Source of the DNA: Bacillota bacterium
GTDB taxonomy: Bacteria > Bacillota > Clostridia > Tissierellales > MES13
Assembly (NCBI GenBank): GCA_009711765.1
Contig: VEND01000025.1
Coordinates: 1 to 45,053 of the forward strand
Reading direction: 5' to 3'
DNA length: 45,053 nt
A program made the translations under genes and the position numbers. The notes below the pieces were generated by a model. The model searched no databases. It saw only the letters and a list, made by a program, of their open reading frames with translations, and was not told the origin of the DNA. Positions 32,408 to 41,136 of the stretch are shown here, in pieces (within the stretch, counting starts at the first letter, position 1; each line of letters starts with the position of its first letter).

Positions 32408-35029
32408 ATGAAAAATAAAAATTTTACAAAGTATTTGCAGGACATATCTCAAAGGGATCTTTTAAGAGTAGGAGCAAAGGCATCAAATTTAGGAGAAATG
32501 ATTAAAGCTGGGTTACCTGTACCAAAAGGCTTTGTGTTGGTTGTAGACGCATACAAACGGTTTATTACATTTAACAAAATTAATATTAGAATAAAAGAAT
32601 TACTAAAGGATTTGGATAATAACGATTTTGAAAGTATAAAAATAATATCCAGTAAAATCAAGAATTTATTTAAACAAGGTGAAATACCAGATGATTTACT
32701 TACTGAAATTAATCAGTTATATGAACATATTGGAAGTTTTGAAGTAGTAGTGCGTTCTTCATCGACAATGGAAGATTCGCCAATAACTTCCTTTGCAGGA
32801 CAGTATGATAGTTTCCTAAATGTTAAAGGCAAAGAGCAGTTACATAAATGTATAAAACAATGTTGGGCTTCTTTGTGGAATGCTCGGGCTCTATCCTACC
32901 GGTTAAAACAAAATATAAATAATAGTGAACTGTCTCATGGCATAATAATCCAAAAGATTATCAAGGCTGAAAAATCAGGGGTTTTATTTACTGCTAATCC
33001 AGTAAACTCTAGGAGGGATCAAATATTAATAAATTCTTCCTGGGGACTAGGTGAAGCTATAGTGAGTGGAATTGTAACACCTGATCAGTGGATAGTTAAT
33101 AAAAAAAATTACAAGATTTTAGAAGAGAAAATATCATCTAAGATAATAATGTCTTTTAGAAAAGATAGTGGAACTGAATTTGTAGATGTAGCAAAGGAAA
33201 AATGGAAACAGTCATCCCTTGATGAAAATGAGGTTTATAAACTTTCAAAATTGGCTCAAATTGCAGAAGATCACTTTGGATTTCCTCAGGATATAGAGTG
33301 GGTTTGTTGTAATAACAAATTCTATCTAGTACAGTCTAGGCCAATAACTACCCTATTTCCAAAGCTAGAAATAAAGGGAAATAGTGAAAAATTAAGAGTA
33401 TATATAAACTTTTTATTAAGTGATAAGGTAATGCCTGAACCACTGACCCCTATTGGTGAGGACATGTGGAAAAAAGCCTTAAAATATAATATATTAAATA
33501 GAAAAAACCGTAACAAACCTACTCCCTTTTTAAAAAGTGCTACCGGAAGAGTTTTTATTGATGCAACTGAGCTATCTAGATTAGAGAGATGGTGGGATAA
33601 AATAAGAAATAACCCTTCTAATATGGATCCTGAAACTATGAAAGCTTTGTTAGAAGTTCTAAAAAGGAATAAAAAAGAACTAAAACAACAAAGAAAACCA
33701 CTAATTAAACTAATCATGAATATACTTATTAAATTTAATCCTTCATTTCTTAAGTTTTTACTAACTTCTATTCCTAAAACGTTATATGGTGTATTATTTT
33801 CTTCTGAAAAGGTGGTAGCAAGGGCTTATGAGTTTGGCAAAAATCAGATTATATATCTTGAACAAAAAGTTAAGAAACTTCATACCAGAGAAGAAAAAAT
33901 AGAATTTATCGAAAAGAAAATGCCAGAATTTTTACATTTCATCCCCCTTCAGATAGTTTTTTATGTTGGTATGTCGTTTACCTATATAGATAAAGCCAGA
34001 AAAATTATGACCAAACACCAACTTGACACATCGGAATTGAGTAAAGTTGAAAAGTCAGTTCCTAACAATGTAACTACAGAAATGGGTATGGAGCTTTTAA
34101 AAATAGCGCAAACGCTTGATAAATCCGGTGAGAAACCTACATCTGAACATCCAGAGGTTAGAAAATTTTTAAATAAATATGGACACAGAGCTTATTTAGA
34201 AGTTGATCTTGGTGTTCATCGGTGGAAAGAGGATCCTGGATATGTAATTAACTTAATTAAGTCTTACATGGGTAATAAGAGCTATAATGAAGGAATAAAG
34301 AAATTTTATCAGGGCAAGAAAGAGGCGGAGAAAGTAATACAGGATATAACTTTACAGTTAAAAGAAAAAGGAGCCTATAGAGATGCTAAAAAATTAAAGA
34401 AAATACTAAAAAATTACCGGAAGATGTTTGGTGTTAGAGAATTACCTAAATATATAATGGTTAAAGCAATTAGCATTTTTAGAAGAGTATTATTAGAAAT
34501 AGGAGAAGAATTAGTAGCAGAAGAAAGAATAGATGATAAGCAGGATATATCTTTTATTAGTTTTAAAGATATTAAATCAGAGAAAAGACTTCAACAATTA
34601 GTTAAACAAAATAGGAAAAAGTATCAAAGGGAATTAAAAAGAAGTTTTGTTCCTAGAGTTGTGACTAGTACTGGAGAAACTATTTTTTCAGCAAGTGATA
34701 ATAAAAGAGATAATGAATATAAAGGAATTCCTGTATCGCCAGGAATTTGTGAGGGACAGGTAAAAATACTTAAACATCCTGAAGATGGCACCGTGAAAAA
34801 GGGTGATATATTGGTTACAAAGGCGACTAATCCAGCATGGACTCCATTGTTTTTAAAAATTGGAGGATTAATTACCGAAATGGGAGGACCTATGTCTCAT
34901 GGGTCAGTTGTTGCAAGAGAGTATGGTATACCAGCAATTGCCGGTATGAGAGAAGCAACATCTAGATTTAAGGATGGGCAAATCATTCGGTTAAACGGAG
35001 AGACAGGAAAGGTAGAAATATTAGATTAG
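32408..35029 (+). CDS. PEP synthase / rifampicin phosphotransferase-like enzyme
   Basis: AAGGAGGC favours ATG 32,408, giving 873 residues. The N-terminal ATP-grasp (PEP/pyruvate-binding) domain has VGAKASNLGEMIKAGLPVPK, VVRSSSTMEDSPITSFAGQY and DIEWVCCNNKFYLVQSRPIT. The middle part after PEPLTPIGEDMW is unlike PEP synthase and fits the antibiotic-binding region of rifampicin phosphotransferases. The mobile domain carries phosphohistidine His831 in MGGPMSHGSVVAREYGIPAI. There is no third TIM-barrel domain as in true PEP synthase. Rifamycin inactivation, or phosphorylation of another substrate, is the likely role. Confidence 0.75.
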   Translation: MKNKNFTKYLQDISQRDLLRVGAKASNLGEMIKAGLPVPKGFVLVVDAYKRFITFNKINIRIKELLKDLDNNDFESIKIISSKIKNLFKQGEIPDDLLTEINQLYEHIGSFEVVVRSSSTMEDSPITSFAGQYDSFLNVKGKEQLHKCIKQCWASLWNARALSYRLKQNINNSELSHGIIIQKIIKAEKSGVLFTANPVNSRRDQILINSSWGLGEAIVSGIVTPDQWIVNKKNYKILEEKISSKIIMSFRKDSGTEFVDVAKEKWKQSSLDENEVYKLSKLAQIAEDHFGFPQDIEWVCCNNKFYLVQSRPITTLFPKLEIKGNSEKLRVYINFLLSDKVMPEPLTPIGEDMWKKALKYNILNRKNRNKPTPFLKSATGRVFIDATELSRLERWWDKIRNNPSNMDPETMKALLEVLKRNKKELKQQRKPLIKLIMNILIKFNPSFLKFLLTSIPKTLYGVLFSSEKVVARAYEFGKNQIIYLEQKVKKLHTREEKIEFIEKKMPEFLHFIPLQIVFYVGMSFTYIDKARKIMTKHQLDTSELSKVEKSVPNNVTTEMGMELLKIAQTLDKSGEKPTSEHPEVRKFLNKYGHRAYLEVDLGVHRWKEDPGYVINLIKSYMGNKSYNEGIKKFYQGKKEAEKVIQDITLQLKEKGAYRDAKKLKKILKNYRKMFGVRELPKYIMVKAISIFRRVLLEIGEELVAEERIDDKQDISFISFKDIKSEKRLQQLVKQNRKKYQRELKRSFVPRVVTSTGETIFSASDNKRDNEYKGIPVSPGICEGQVKILKHPEDGTVKKGDILVTKATNPAWTPLFLKIGGLITEMGGPMSHGSVVAREYGIPAIAGMREATSRFKDGQIIRLNGETGKVEILD

Positions 35030-35123
35030 AAAAAGTATTTAGTCAGTGAGTTACTTTATATTACCTAGAGATCCGACCTTAATTAATAAAATATTTTTAG
35101 TTCTGTTTCTATGTTATTTTACT

Positions 35124-35174
35124 AAAATCCAGTAATCTAAGATAAGAACCATTTATCTAAGGTTACTGGATTTT
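35124..35174. terminator. Large hairpin after the PEP-utilizing enzyme
   Basis: Two 22-base arms, 35,124-35,145 and 35,153-35,174, pair with only one mismatch and one G-T pair. The arm starts with AAAA and ends with TTTT, so it can terminate in both directions. Confidence 0.8.
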
Positions 35175-35360
35175 GGTGATATGGATATGTTATAGAAATT
35201 AGTGATTCTTAGTTATACTTTATTTAAAATTTTTTTCATACTTAAAAATATATTTATTTTATAGATTTATTTATGAATTATAAGTTATATATCTTAAATA
35301 GTTATGGGTATAATGTAAAAAAAGTCTAATGTTTTCCTTGTCTCATAATTATAGCAAATT

Positions 35361-35540
35361 TTTAAAACTCACCTAAACCATATGTTTTAAAAGCTTTTTT
35401 GCAAATTTTTTTGTTTCATCTGTTATTTTGAATTTCAAGTCCTAATAATAACATTTCCTAAACTAGTCCTATAATGAAATTAACAAAATTTTTGTACATA
35501 CAACTTATTTTTCCTGTAGTAGCTTTTATGTAATCATAAA
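35361..35540 (-). pseudogene. ABC ATPase relic (third copy)
   Basis: TTTGTTTCATCTGTTATTTT, GAATTTCAAGTCCTA and ACATTTCCTAAA.TAG match the minus-strand ABC gene around 13,785-13,930, with many indels. It is older than the copy at 20,528 judging by divergence. Confidence 0.65.
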
Positions 35541-35710
35541 AATATAGTTAGTTTTAAATGAAAAATTTGAAGGGATTAAATTATTATACTCGTCTAAATT
35601 TATGGGAATGATGCGTGGGGTTAATAAGGGTAGTTTTATAATAAGTTTAAGTAATTTAATTTATGATTTTTAGTTAGTTTTAATTTTTATATCTTGTGTG
35701 GGGGGAAAGT

Positions 35711-36580
35711 ATGGGGAAAACTTTAATTAATATAGAAGATGATAAATTTGGTTTAAAAACTATTTTGCATATCATAGTTGGCTGCTTAATATTTGCTATT
35801 AGTCAACTTACAGCAAGTATAGTGGTAGATACTTTTTATAAATTAACAAAATTTAATTTTCTAAGTCCTTATGTGATGTTAAGATGTTTATTTGAGATTG
35901 GGTTATTTTATTTAATAATGCGTTTTTATATTTACAGAGTTCTTAAACTCAATTTCACATATTTCAGAATAACTAAACCAAGGGTCTCTTTATTGTGGAT
36001 AGTAATTGCTTTATTACTTCCTTTTACTGTGATTTTATATTATTTTACATTTGTGAATGGAAAGTTAATTTATGGGGCTAGTAATACTATTTTATTAAAC
36101 ATAACATTTGCTTTAAAAGCAGGTTTGTCAGCAGGGATTATTGAAGAATTCTTTTTTCGTGGATTTACTATGAAACTTGTTGAGAATCGTTGGAATAGTA
36201 AAATTGCAATTATTATCCCATCAGTAACTTTTGCATCTCTTCATTTAATAAAAGATATGGATTCAAGTAGTATTCTTTTACTACTCATAGCTGGTACAAC
36301 AGCAGGTGTAATGTTTTCTATGATTACTTATTATAGCAACAATATATGGAATTCTGTAATTGTACATGCTGTTTGGAATATGTTAATAATAGGAATATTT
36401 CATATATCATCACAAAGTGATTTAATCACAGTTTTTAATTATGTTTTTGAAAATCAAAATATTTTAATAACTGGAGGAAAATTTGGGATTGAAGCATCAC
36501 TTCCAGCAATTATTGGTTATATTACTGTTATTACTATAACTATAGCTATAAAAAATAAAAAGAGTCTTGCACCAAAGTGA
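35711..36580 (+). CDS. CPBP family intramembrane metalloprotease
   Basis: GGGGGGAAAG favours ATG 35,711. The 289 residues have about eight membrane segments. The family motifs are present: EE(x3)R in AGIIEEFFFRGFTMKL, the FASLHL histidine segment, and HAVWN near the end. CPBP (CAAX protease/bacteriocin-processing) enzymes act on prenylated or peptide substrates in the membrane, and some give immunity to bacteriocins. No bacteriocin gene is adjacent. Confidence 0.88.
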   Translation: MGKTLINIEDDKFGLKTILHIIVGCLIFAISQLTASIVVDTFYKLTKFNFLSPYVMLRCLFEIGLFYLIMRFYIYRVLKLNFTYFRITKPRVSLLWIVIALLLPFTVILYYFTFVNGKLIYGASNTILLNITFALKAGLSAGIIEEFFFRGFTMKLVENRWNSKIAIIIPSVTFASLHLIKDMDSSSILLLLIAGTTAGVMFSMITYYSNNIWNSVIVHAVWNMLIIGIFHISSQSDLITVFNYVFENQNILITGGKFGIEASLPAIIGYITVITITIAIKNKKSLAPK

Positions 36581-36946
36581 TACTTATTTTAAAAGAAATA
36601 ATAATAAGGTAATTACTATAATTAAAAAAGAAAAAGTAGGAATAGTTAAATGTTATATCTTTAGACTTTTTTAATATTAAAAACCTCTTTTCTATATTTT
36701 TAGCTCCATATGTGTATATGAAATTTCAACATATTCAATTACATTTCCATAAACTGAATATAATGGTATAGAAATAGTATTACATAACTACTTTAGTCTG
36801 GTCAAAAAACATCCTCACAAAAGAACAATTGTTCGATACAATTATTTCAAGAAATCGATGAAAGTATTAGAAGTGTTTTAAAATACTTAATTTATAATTA
36901 AGATTAATAAAAAATAAAATTATATAGAACGGAGGAAAATTATAAT
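36581..36946. other. Intergenic region with LexA-like box
   Basis: Apart from the palindrome at 36,823 I see only AT-rich sequence with no coding signal and no convincing -35/-10 pair. Confidence 0.4.
36823..36834. promoter_or_regulatory. Palindrome matching the Gram-positive LexA/SOS box core
   Basis: GAACAATTGTTC is a perfect 12-bp palindrome of the form GAACN4GTTC, the core of Firmicute LexA (DinR) sites. It lies 113 bp upstream of the flavoprotein gene. A single chance palindrome cannot be excluded. Confidence 0.35.
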
Positions 36947-37516
36947 ATGGGAGTTTTATTAATTAGTGGTTCGCCGAGGAAAAATGGTAATACTGAATTA
37001 CTACTTTCTGTGTGCGATAAAGAATTAAAAAATAATAATATTGAAACTGAAATTATTAGTCTATCTTCAAAAGAAATTTATCATTGTACTAACTGTGATA
37101 GATGTCTAGGTATTAATAAATGTATTCAGGAGGATGACTTTAATGATTTGTATAAAAAAGTTTTACAAAACAGAGGGTTAGTGGTTGCAAGTCCTGTATA
37201 TGTAGGTTCACCTACTTCCTTATTAATGGCTTTTATTCAAAGGTTAACATATGTTTCTTTTAACAATAATCATACTTTATCTAAAAAAATAGGTGGGCCG
37301 ATAGTTGTTGCAGGAGAAACTGGACAATTAACAACTTTAAATTCACTTATTGATTTTTATCTTGTAAATGAGATGATTATACCAAGTTCAATCTATTGGA
37401 ACATTGGTGTTGGAGTAAATAAGGGAGATGTTAAGAATGATGAAAAAGGGGAATTATATATAACTAAATTTGCTAAAAATTTAGCTTTAGTACTAGAAGG
37501 AATGGAGGAAAAGTAA
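36947..37516 (+). CDS. Iron-sulfur flavoprotein / NAD(P)H-dependent FMN reductase
   Basis: ATG 36,947 follows CGGAGGA. Flavodoxin-like start LLISGSPRKNGNTE (FMN phosphate loop), cysteines 47, 50, 53 and 59 (CTNCDRCLGINKC) as in Isf proteins, and the second flavin loop ASPVYVGSPTSLLMAFIQRL. The 189 residues and cysteine spacing equal those of the protein at 10,130, but the sequences differ throughout. The next gene starts one base after its stop, so the two form an operon. Confidence 0.85.
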   Translation: MGVLLISGSPRKNGNTELLLSVCDKELKNNNIETEIISLSSKEIYHCTNCDRCLGINKCIQEDDFNDLYKKVLQNRGLVVASPVYVGSPTSLLMAFIQRLTYVSFNNNHTLSKKIGGPIVVAGETGQLTTLNSLIDFYLVNEMIIPSSIYWNIGVGVNKGDVKNDEKGELYITKFAKNLALVLEGMEEK

Positions 37517-37828
37517 ATGGGTAAAGGTAAGTTATTTATTAGAATGGACAAAAGAATAGAAAAAAATAAGTTTGGAGCTAATGATTTTGATGACCATATA
37601 AAATACTTAAAAAACATAGCAACTAAAAGATATTTTATGGGTGGAGGGTTCACTAATAAAATTGGTGGAATGATTATTTATGAAGCTAAAAATTTAAAAG
37701 AGGCAAAAGAAATTGCAGATAATGACCCACTAATAAAAAGAGATTTATATACCTATGAATTAATAGAATGGGATTTAGTAATAACATCTGAAATTGAGAA
37801 ATTAGTTTCTTTTATTAAGGAAAAATAG
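37517..37828 (+). CDS. YCII-related protein
   Basis: ATG 37,517 lies directly after the previous stop, with GGAGG at 37,503-37,507. The 103 residues have the YCII-type dimeric alpha-beta layout: DDHIKYLKNIATKRYFMGGG (conserved His near residue 28), then AKEIADNDPLIKRDLYTYEL with the Asp-Pro turn. Coupled to a flavoprotein, it may share its substrate, but the function of most YCII-like proteins is unknown. Confidence 0.75.
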   Translation: MGKGKLFIRMDKRIEKNKFGANDFDDHIKYLKNIATKRYFMGGGFTNKIGGMIIYEAKNLKEAKEIADNDPLIKRDLYTYELIEWDLVITSEIEKLVSFIKEK

Positions 37829-37868
37829 TTAATTAATGTATTATAATTATAAATAATTAAAGAAAATT

Positions 37869-37900
37869 AAATTACCCATTAAGCTGAAGCAGGGTAATTT
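37869..37900. terminator. Bidirectional hairpin
   Basis: AAATTACCC (37,869-37,877) and GGGTAATTT (37,892-37,900) form a perfect 9-bp stem with a 14-base loop, flanked by A and T residues. It ends the YCII operon on the plus strand and the small ORF on the minus strand. Confidence 0.75.
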
Positions 37901-37995
37901 GACTTAGATTGTGATATTAATTTTATCATATTCCATAATATCTCTGCTACTATACTACTAATAAAACCTAATAATAAGGTTTTTAAAATTGTCAT
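37879..37995 (-). CDS. 38-aa hydrophobic peptide, type I toxin-like
   Basis: On the minus strand AGAGGTGAT lies 4 bases before ATG 37,995. The peptide reads MTILKTLLLGFISSIVAEIL, then WNMIKLISQSKSNYPASA: one hydrophobic helix with a basic, polar tail, and its stop codon lies in a terminator. This is the size and shape of clostridial type I toxins (LLGxxASxVAxxI helix, Lys-rich tail). No antisense antitoxin RNA could be established. It could also be another small membrane peptide. Confidence 0.5.
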   Translation of the reverse strand: MTILKTLLLGFISSIVAEILWNMIKLISQSKSNYPASA

Positions 37996-38209
37996 AAAAT
38001 CACCTCTGTTATAGTATTTTACATTTTATAAATTTTATTAAGAAAATATTTAAGTTTTCATTCTTTTGTATATTAAGATATATCTATAAAATGAGTTATA
38101 TTACATATATAAATAAAAAGTTTAAAGTAAATAAAAGTGGTTAATAATAAAGTTAAAACAATTTTATGTTATAATATAACACATACGAAAAAATGAAAGG
38201 GTGAATATC

Positions 38210-38527
38210 GTGAAAGTTAATGTAGATAATGAAGGAGTATTAAAATTAAAGGAATTATTAAAGGGGCATGAAGATAAGCCACAAAATATCAGAGTTTATA
38301 TAGCAGGTATGGGTTGAGGTGGTCCTTCATATGGATTAGCTCTGGATGAGCAGAAGGAAAATGATTTAGTAGATGAAACTGATGGATTAAAGTTTCTAAT
38401 GGAAGAATCTCTACATAACAAAGTTGGAGATATAGTTATAGAAAAAATGGGTGAAGGATTCCGTGTAATTCCTGAATCAGAAGTTGGAAATTCAGGATGC
38501 GATTCCTGCGGAGGAGACTGTTCTTAA
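38210..38527 (+). CDS. HesB/IscA-like selenoprotein (UGA = Sec36)
   Basis: GTG 38,210 follows GAAAGGGTG. The frame runs 105 codons with one in-frame TGA at 38,315-38,317: VYIAGMG-U-GGPSYGLALDE. This matches the HesB-like selenoprotein family, where Sec replaces the first conserved cysteine of the A-type iron-sulfur carrier fold. Homology-like sequence continues to VGNSGCDSCGGDCS at the end, with Cys97, 100 and 104. Sequence on both sides of the TGA has good coding character, and a terminator follows. It needs selenocysteine machinery elsewhere in the genome. If that is absent, the gene would be a pseudogene ending at residue 35. Confidence 0.85.
38315..38345 (+). promoter_or_regulatory. Candidate bacterial SECIS element
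   Basis: Directly from the UGA, GAG...CTC and GTCC...GGAT can pair as an imperfect hairpin with an internal loop and a 7-base apical loop (TTCATAT). Position fits a bSECIS, but bacterial elements vary widely and no energy calculation was made. Confidence 0.4.
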
Positions 38528-38546
38528 TAATTAAATTCAAGGATTT

Positions 38547-38576
38547 GGCTATTAGATATTTTCTAATAGCCTTTTT
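38547..38576 (+). terminator. Rho-independent terminator of the selenoprotein gene
   Basis: GGCTATTAGA (38,547-38,556) pairs perfectly with TCTAATAGCC (38,562-38,571) around a 5-base loop, followed by TTTTT. Confidence 0.92.
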
Positions 38577-38664
38577 CTATACTCTTTTTTATTTAAATTT
38601 TAATGATGCTATAATAAAATATACTTAATACTTATAAAAATATACGGATTGAAGGGAGTTTTCT

Positions 38665-39366
38665 ATGGAGAAAAGTTTAAAGGAGATAAAAAAAGGAATG
38701 GCTTCTGGTTTACCTATAGTGATTGGTTATTTTCCTATAGCGCTGGCATTTGGGATTTTATCTAAAACTGTAGGACTTACTTTAAATGAAAGTGTATTAT
38801 TTTCATTATTAGTATTTGCAGGAGCAAGTCAGTTTATGGCTTTAAATTTAATTAACTTAGGAGTAGGTGTAGGAGAGATAATATTAACTACATTACTTGT
38901 TAATTTTAGACATTTTCTAATGAGTGCATCCATATCTAGAAAAATAAAAAAGGAGTTTAAAAGATGGTTACCTTTAATAGCCTTTGGAATAACGGATGAA
39001 GTGTTTTCTGTAGCATCATTTAAAAAAGGAACACTTAATAAAAATTTTATGTTATCTCTTCAGTTGGTTACTTACCTTTCTTGGGTAATAGGAACAGGCT
39101 TTGGTTTTTTAATAGGTAATATATTACCCACAATACTAAAAAATAGTATGGGTATTGCACTATATGCTATGTTTGTAGCTATATTAGTGCCTGAGGCTAA
39201 AAAATCAAAGGAAATATTAATTTTATCATCATTATCAGGACTAATAAATTTAACTTTTAAGTTTATAAATATCTTACCTAAGGGGTGGAATATAATAATA
39301 TCTATTATTTTAGCATCTAGTGTTGGATTATTATTATTTAAAAAGGGAGAGAAAAAGTATGAGTAA
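38665..39366 (+). CDS. azlC: AzlC family branched-chain amino acid exporter subunit
   Basis: ATG 38,665 follows GAAGGGAG. The 233 residues start GMASGLPIVIGYFPIALAFG and continue with SLLVFAGASQFMALNLI and VNFRHFLMSASISRK, all typical of AzlC. About seven membrane segments. The azlD gene overlaps its end by 8 bases. The AzlCD pair exports branched-chain amino acids (and the analogue 4-azaleucine) across the cell membrane. Confidence 0.92.
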   Translation: MEKSLKEIKKGMASGLPIVIGYFPIALAFGILSKTVGLTLNESVLFSLLVFAGASQFMALNLINLGVGVGEIILTTLLVNFRHFLMSASISRKIKKEFKRWLPLIAFGITDEVFSVASFKKGTLNKNFMLSLQLVTYLSWVIGTGFGFLIGNILPTILKNSMGIALYAMFVAILVPEAKKSKEILILSSLSGLINLTFKFINILPKGWNIIISIILASSVGLLLFKKGEKKYE

Positions 39367-39673
39367 GTATTTATTATTGATATTAGGCATGAGTATAGTT
39401 ACATATATTCCTAGACTTTTACCATTTCTATTTATAGATAAAAGCTTTTCAAAAAAATTTGAGAGATTTTTATTATATATACCGCCTACTGCTTTAGGAG
39501 CACTTATTATACCAGGGGCATTTGAAGCTATTCCTAATATGCCTGTGATTTCTATAATAGGATTAGGGTTTGCACTTTTATATTCATGGTTTAGAGGTGG
39601 ATTAATAGTGTCAGTTTTAGGTTCAATTTTAGTAGTTTTTATAGGAATTTATATAAAGGGTGGTTTAATATAA
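39359..39673 (+). CDS. azlD: AzlD family branched-chain amino acid exporter subunit
   Basis: ATG 39,359 lies within the end of azlC (ATGAG/TAA overlap) after GGGAGA; the in-frame start at 39,320 is too far inside azlC. The 104 residues show the AzlD pattern MSIVTYIPRLLPFLFIDKSF (TYxPRxLPF), YIPPTALGALIIPGAF and a further pair of helices. It forms the small subunit of the AzlCD exporter. Confidence 0.92.
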   Translation: MSKYLLLILGMSIVTYIPRLLPFLFIDKSFSKKFERFLLYIPPTALGALIIPGAFEAIPNMPVISIIGLGFALLYSWFRGGLIVSVLGSILVVFIGIYIKGGLI

Positions 39674-39790
39674 AAAATATTAAATTTACCTTTATTAAAG
39701 GTTTTAAGAAAATTTAAAGTTATCTTTAAAGGGATTAAAGAATAAATCACTAATATTAAATTATAAGTGTTTAAAGAGGAGGTGTATTTA

Positions 39791-40156
39791 ATGAAGTTTA
39801 AATTTAATACTATATTAGTTAAAGAACTTAGTGAATCACTTAAATTTTATACTGATATATTAAATCTTAAGCCTTTAGATAAGTTTAGTCCTAAAGAGGG
39901 AATAAATATTGTATTTTTAAAAGATGATGATGGAAATAAATTTGAATTAATAGAAAATAAAATCGAAAATAAATCATTTGATAGAAAGTCTATTGTTACC
40001 CTAGGATTTGATGTAGAAAACTTAGATCAAACTATGGATTTTTTAAAACAAAATAATATTAAAATAGCAAAAGGCCCAGTAACTATTCCTAATGGAAGAT
40101 TTATAGTTATTGAGGATCCAAATGGTGTAGGGATTGGATTATATGAAAATTTATAA
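39791..40156 (+). CDS. VOC (glyoxalase/dioxygenase) family protein
   Basis: AGAGGAGGTG favours ATG 39,791. The 121 residues have the beta-alpha-beta-beta-beta repeat: VKELSESLKFYTDILNLKPL, then NKFELIENKI; second half VENLDQTMDFLKQNNIKIAK, VIEDPNGVGIGLYENL. The metal ligand Glu occurs in FELIE; the His ligand position is replaced, so it may bind rather than transform its ligand. Function not predictable. Confidence 0.85.
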   Translation: MKFKFNTILVKELSESLKFYTDILNLKPLDKFSPKEGINIVFLKDDDGNKFELIENKIENKSFDRKSIVTLGFDVENLDQTMDFLKQNNIKIAKGPVTIPNGRFIVIEDPNGVGIGLYENL

Positions 40157-40181
40157 TTAGTTTTTAAAGGGGGAAATTTTT

Positions 40182-41096
40182 TTGATTATTAAAGAAATTA
40201 GTAATAGAGGCGTATTTTTCACTTTCGAAGAAGGGGATAGTTTATTACCAGGTAATACTTCTGTATATTTAATAAATACAGAGGATAAAATCTTTTTATG
40301 TGATACTCATATAGGATATAAATCTATGAAAGTTATAGAGGAATATATTAATGATAATAACTTAGATAATAAAGAAATTATAATATTTAATTCCCATGGA
40401 GATTGGGATCATATATGGGGGAATTGTTATTTTAAAGATTCAACTATAATAGCCCATGAGATTTGTAGAGAGAGAATGAAAAAAAGAGGCAATTATGATA
40501 TAGAAAGGTATAAAAATAAATACAATGATGGAACAATAAAATTAAAATTACCTAATTTAACCTTTAGTAAAGATTTAAAATTTCATGATGAAGATGTTGA
40601 ATTTATTTATGCTCCTGGACATACTATAGATTCATCTATTTGTTATGATAAAAGGGATTCAATTTTATTTGTAGGGGATTTAGTTGAATATCCTACTCCT
40701 GTTGTTAATCATTATGACTTAGAAACTTATATAAAAACATTAAAATATATAAAAACATTCCCGGCTAAAAAGATACTATCTTCCCATTCTGGAATAGTTA
40801 CTGAAAAATTAATAGATGAAAATATAGCTTTCTTAGAAAATATACTTATAAATAATCCAGAAAATTTAGAAAAAGATATTTATGATTACAATATTAATAA
40901 TGCATTATTTTTAAAATATGAAGAGATCATAAGGGGAAAATTAGGAGAAAATTTTCATTATGAAACTTTCAAAAGAGAGTTTTGGAGTACTTTAGATGTT
41001 GATTATAATGATTTAGATAGAGAAAATATATATATTAAAAATACTGAATATAAAATATTAAAAAATGCACTTAAAAATTATATAGAAAAGTTTTAA
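40182..41096 (+). CDS. MBL-fold metallo-hydrolase
   Basis: TTG 40,182 follows AAGGGGGAAA. The metal motif HxDxDH is present as SHGDWDHIWG (near residues 71-80), and further ligands occur in YAPGHTIDSSICYD, FVGDLVEYP and LSSHSGIV. The 304 residues are longer than simple MBL proteins, because a C-terminal helical part (about 220-304) is added. Substrate unknown. It is convergent with a methyltransferase gene and shares a terminator. Confidence 0.88.
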   Translation: MIIKEISNRGVFFTFEEGDSLLPGNTSVYLINTEDKIFLCDTHIGYKSMKVIEEYINDNNLDNKEIIIFNSHGDWDHIWGNCYFKDSTIIAHEICRERMKKRGNYDIERYKNKYNDGTIKLKLPNLTFSKDLKFHDEDVEFIYAPGHTIDSSICYDKRDSILFVGDLVEYPTPVVNHYDLETYIKTLKYIKTFPAKKILSSHSGIVTEKLIDENIAFLENILINNPENLEKDIYDYNINNALFLKYEEIIRGKLGENFHYETFKREFWSTLDVDYNDLDRENIYIKNTEYKILKNALKNYIEKF

Positions 41097-41098
41097 TA

Positions 41099-41122
41099 AA
41101 AAGGATACTTAAGTATCCTTTT
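41099..41122. terminator. Bidirectional terminator between convergent genes
   Basis: AAAAGGATACTT and AAGTATCCTTTT form a perfect 24-bp palindrome, with A's before and T's after it. Confidence 0.88.
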
Positions 41123-41136
41123 ATTTTAAGCATTTA

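Larger units (their letters stand above)
35030..35710. other. Long intergenic stretch
   Basis: It holds a strong bidirectional hairpin (35,124-35,174) and a decayed ABC ATPase fragment (35,361-35,540). The rest is AT-rich and shows no supported gene. Confidence 0.6.

Noticed and set aside
37393-37653. A minus-strand 86-residue frame across the flavoprotein/YCII boundary
   Set aside because: It is antisense to two well-supported genes and has no start signals.
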